A DNA stretch of 7,725 nt from Janthinobacterium lividum (GTDB lineage Bacteria; Pseudomonadota; Gammaproteobacteria; Steroidobacterales; Steroidobacteraceae), in contig CALPVO020000098.1 in the NCBI GenBank assembly GCA_943327025.2, positions 1 to 7,725 on the forward strand. The letters run 5' to 3'. The notes beneath the pieces were generated by a model, which did no database searches, had not been told where the DNA came from, and saw only the letters and a list, made by a program, of their open reading frames with translations. Of the stretch, positions 6,503-7,725 are shown one piece after another (position 1 is the first letter of the stretch; each line of letters starts with the position of its first letter). The translations under genes were made by a program, and so were the position numbers.

Positions 6503-7024
6503 ATGTCTCCAGAATCCGGTTGGCCGTTGGCAGTGGCGGTAGGCGATGCCTTGCTGCGTTGCGGGGCGCGGGTGGCGACAGCCGAGAGTTGCACAGGCGG
6601 ATGGATCGCCAAGGTGCTCACGGATATCGCTGGTAGCTCCGCATGGTTCGAGCGCGGCTGGGTGACCTATTCCAATACGGCCAAACAGCAAGATTTAGGC
6701 GTTACGGAAGCGCTTTTGGCCAGCCACGGCGCGGTGAGCGAGGCGGCAGTGCTGGCCATGGCGCAGGGTGCTTTGGAACGCTCCGGGGCCGAGTTCGCCG
6801 TGGCGGTCAGTGGGGTGGCGGGGCCTGCCGGCGGTACGGCGGCGAAGCCGGTGGGGACGGTTTGGACAGCCTGGGCGTGGCGCATTGAGGCTTCTGTAGA
6901 ATCTCGTGCGGAGTGTCGCCATTTCCCCGGCGACCGCGAGGCCGTGCGGCGCCAAACCGTCGTTTTTGCCCTCGAGGGGCTGCTTGGGGCGATCCGCCCG
7001 GTGGACACCGCGAAAATTAAATAA
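6503..7024 (+). CDS. pncC: nicotinamide-nucleotide amidohydrolase (CinA C-terminal domain family)
   Basis: A 173-residue stand-alone CinA C-terminal domain protein. Characterised members hydrolyse nicotinamide mononucleotide to nicotinate mononucleotide and ammonia, which recycles NMN released by the NAD-dependent DNA ligase back into NAD synthesis. The signature AESCTGG is at 27-33 with catalytic S29; VTYSN is at 54-58 with K61 nearby; and the glycine-rich GVAGPAGG is at 104-111, where many relatives have GIAGPGGG. GTVW at 118-121 is the usual following strand. Length matches single-domain PncC rather than full two-domain CinA. The ATG at 6503 has GAGG seven bases upstream. The gene sits 100 bases before recA on the same strand, a common pairing, so read-through into recA is plausible alongside the SOS promoter. 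Confidence 0.94.
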   Translation: MSPESGWPLAVAVGDALLRCGARVATAESCTGGWIAKVLTDIAGSSAWFERGWVTYSNTAKQQDLGVTEALLASHGAVSEAAVLAMAQGALERSGAEFAVAVSGVAGPAGGTAAKPVGTVWTAWAWRIEASVESRAECRHFPGDREAVRRQTVVFALEGLLGAIRPVDTAKIK

Positions 7025-7040
7025 ACACATCGCGAATGCG

Positions 7041-7057
7041 GGCTCGCGTAGTGAGCC
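7041..7057 (+). other. small hairpin between pncC and recA
   Basis: GGCTC (7041-7045) and GAGCC (7053-7057) form a five-base-pair stem with a seven-base loop, starting 17 bases after the pncC stop. An alternative stem, CGCGA (7031-7035) with TCGCG (7044-7048), would exclude it. No T-run follows, so this is at best a weak terminator and may be chance. Confidence 0.25.
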
Positions 7058-7064
7058 ACCCTTG

Positions 7065-7074
7065 GGCTACACTA
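7065..7074 (+). promoter_or_regulatory. putative recA -10 region (GGCTACACTA)
   Basis: The core TACACT (7068-7073) matches the -10 consensus at four of six positions and directly abuts the LexA box. A transcription start about seven bases downstream would fall inside the operator, as expected for a LexA-repressed promoter. The -35 element is unclear. The string resembles those upstream of mutS and pncC. Confidence 0.4.
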
Positions 7075-7092
7075 CTGTACATTCAAACAGTA
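7073..7092 (+). promoter_or_regulatory. LexA (SOS) operator of recA
   Basis: TACTGT (7073-7078) and ACAGTA (7087-7092) form a perfect six-base inverted repeat with an eight-base spacer, containing the canonical CTGT-N8-ACAG LexA box at 7075-7090. It lies 32 bases before the recA ATG and overlaps the likely transcription start. LexA bound here would repress recA until RecA filaments on single-stranded DNA trigger LexA self-cleavage. Confidence 0.88.
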
Positions 7093-7124
7093 TCCGTCCC
7101 CTTCCACCTACCGAGGCACGCACC

Positions 7125-7725
7125 ATGGATGAAAACCGCAAGAAGGCCCTAGCCGCCGCTCTGGGTCAGATCGAGAAGCAGTTCGGCAAGGGCAGCGTCA
7201 TGCGCCTCGGCGAATCCACCGCCCTGGACTTCGACGTCATCTCCACCGGTTCGCTGGGGCTGGATATCGCCCTCGGCATTGGCGGCCTACCGAAGGGGCG
7301 CGTCGTGGAAATCTACGGCCCGGAATCTTCGGGCAAGACCACCCTCACGCTGCAGGTCATCGCTGAATGCCAGAAGGCCGGCGGTACGGCGGCCTTCGTG
7401 GATGCCGAACACGCGTTGGACCCCAGTTACGCCGAAAAGCTTGGCGTGAACGTCCAGGACCTCCTCGTATCCCAGCCGGACACTGGCGAACAGGCGCTGG
7501 AAATCACCGACATGCTGGTGCGCTCGGGTGCCGTCGATGTCGTCGTCGTCGACTCGGTCGCCGCTCTCACGCCGAAGGCGGAAATCGAGGGCGAAATGGG
7601 CGAGCTACAGGTTGGCTTGCATGCCCGCCTCATGTCGCAGGCGCTGCGCAAACTCACCGGCAACATCAAGCGCTCCAACACCATCGTTATCTTCATCAAC
7701 CAAATCCGCCTGAAGATCGGCGTCA
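7125..7725 (+). CDS. recA: recombinase RecA, N-terminal 200 residues (runs off the window)
   Basis: RecA forms ATP-dependent filaments on single-stranded DNA, drives homologous strand exchange and activates LexA cleavage in the SOS response. The open reading frame begins [20 protein letters not shown] and stays open to the window edge, ending at IRLKIGV. Walker A GPESSGKT is at 65-72, the catalytic glutamate is E95 in DAEHALDP, and Walker B is VVVVDS at 139-144 with D143. DNA-binding loop L1 lies in [14 protein letters not shown] (155-168), and the entry to loop L2 is INQIR with Q193. Residues run one behind E. coli numbering. The ATG at 7125 has GAGG eight bases upstream. Expression is very likely controlled by the LexA box just upstream. 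Identity is near certain; the C-terminal half is outside the window. Confidence 0.98.
   Translation, partial: MDENRKKALAAALGQIEKQFGKGSVMRLGESTALDFDVISTGSLGLDIALGIGGLPKGRVVEIYGPESSGKTTLTLQVIAECQKAGGTAAFVDAEHALDPSYAEKLGVNVQDLLVSQPDTGEQALEITDMLVRSGAVDVVVVDSVAALTPKAEIEGEMGELQVGLHARLMSQALRKLTGNIKRSNTIVIFINQIRLKIGV

Overview
This is a GC-rich chromosomal window from a gammaproteobacterium. The RecA N-terminus, the MutS start and the mutS / pncC / recA neighbourhood look most like the Xanthomonadales (Lysobacterales). A Rhodanobacteraceae-like member is my best guess; it comes from family resemblance, not from a search.

The edges are housekeeping DNA-repair genes. At the left edge is the first 61 codons of mutS (mismatch repair), reading leftward out of the window. 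At the right edge is pncC (nicotinamide-nucleotide amidase, CinA C-terminal family), followed by the first 200 codons of recA. recA has a clear LexA (SOS) operator just upstream of its ribosome binding site.

Between them lies a block of about 6.2 kb with four genes in two converging pairs. On the + strand are a Tat-exported FAD amine-oxidase-like protein and an 81-residue protein that looks like a bare histidine-kinase dimerisation/phosphoacceptor domain with no ATPase domain. On the - strand are a secreted S9 (prolyl-oligopeptidase family) serine peptidase and, directly downstream, a membrane hybrid histidine kinase with an outside sensor domain (CHASE4-like), HAMP, HisKA, HATPase and a C-terminal receiver. 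The two pairs meet tail to tail: their stop codons share the four bases CTAG.

The most unusual items are the stand-alone phosphoacceptor-like mini-protein facing a hybrid kinase that has no Hpt domain of its own, and a 14-bp RNA hairpin at the peptidase-kinase junction that overlaps the candidate kinase start sites. The peptidase, the extracytoplasmic sensor kinase and possibly the mini-protein could form one sensory module; this is inference from gene order. I see no tRNA, rRNA, CRISPR array, insertion sequence or prophage gene. Gene-free stretches are all under 170 bases.
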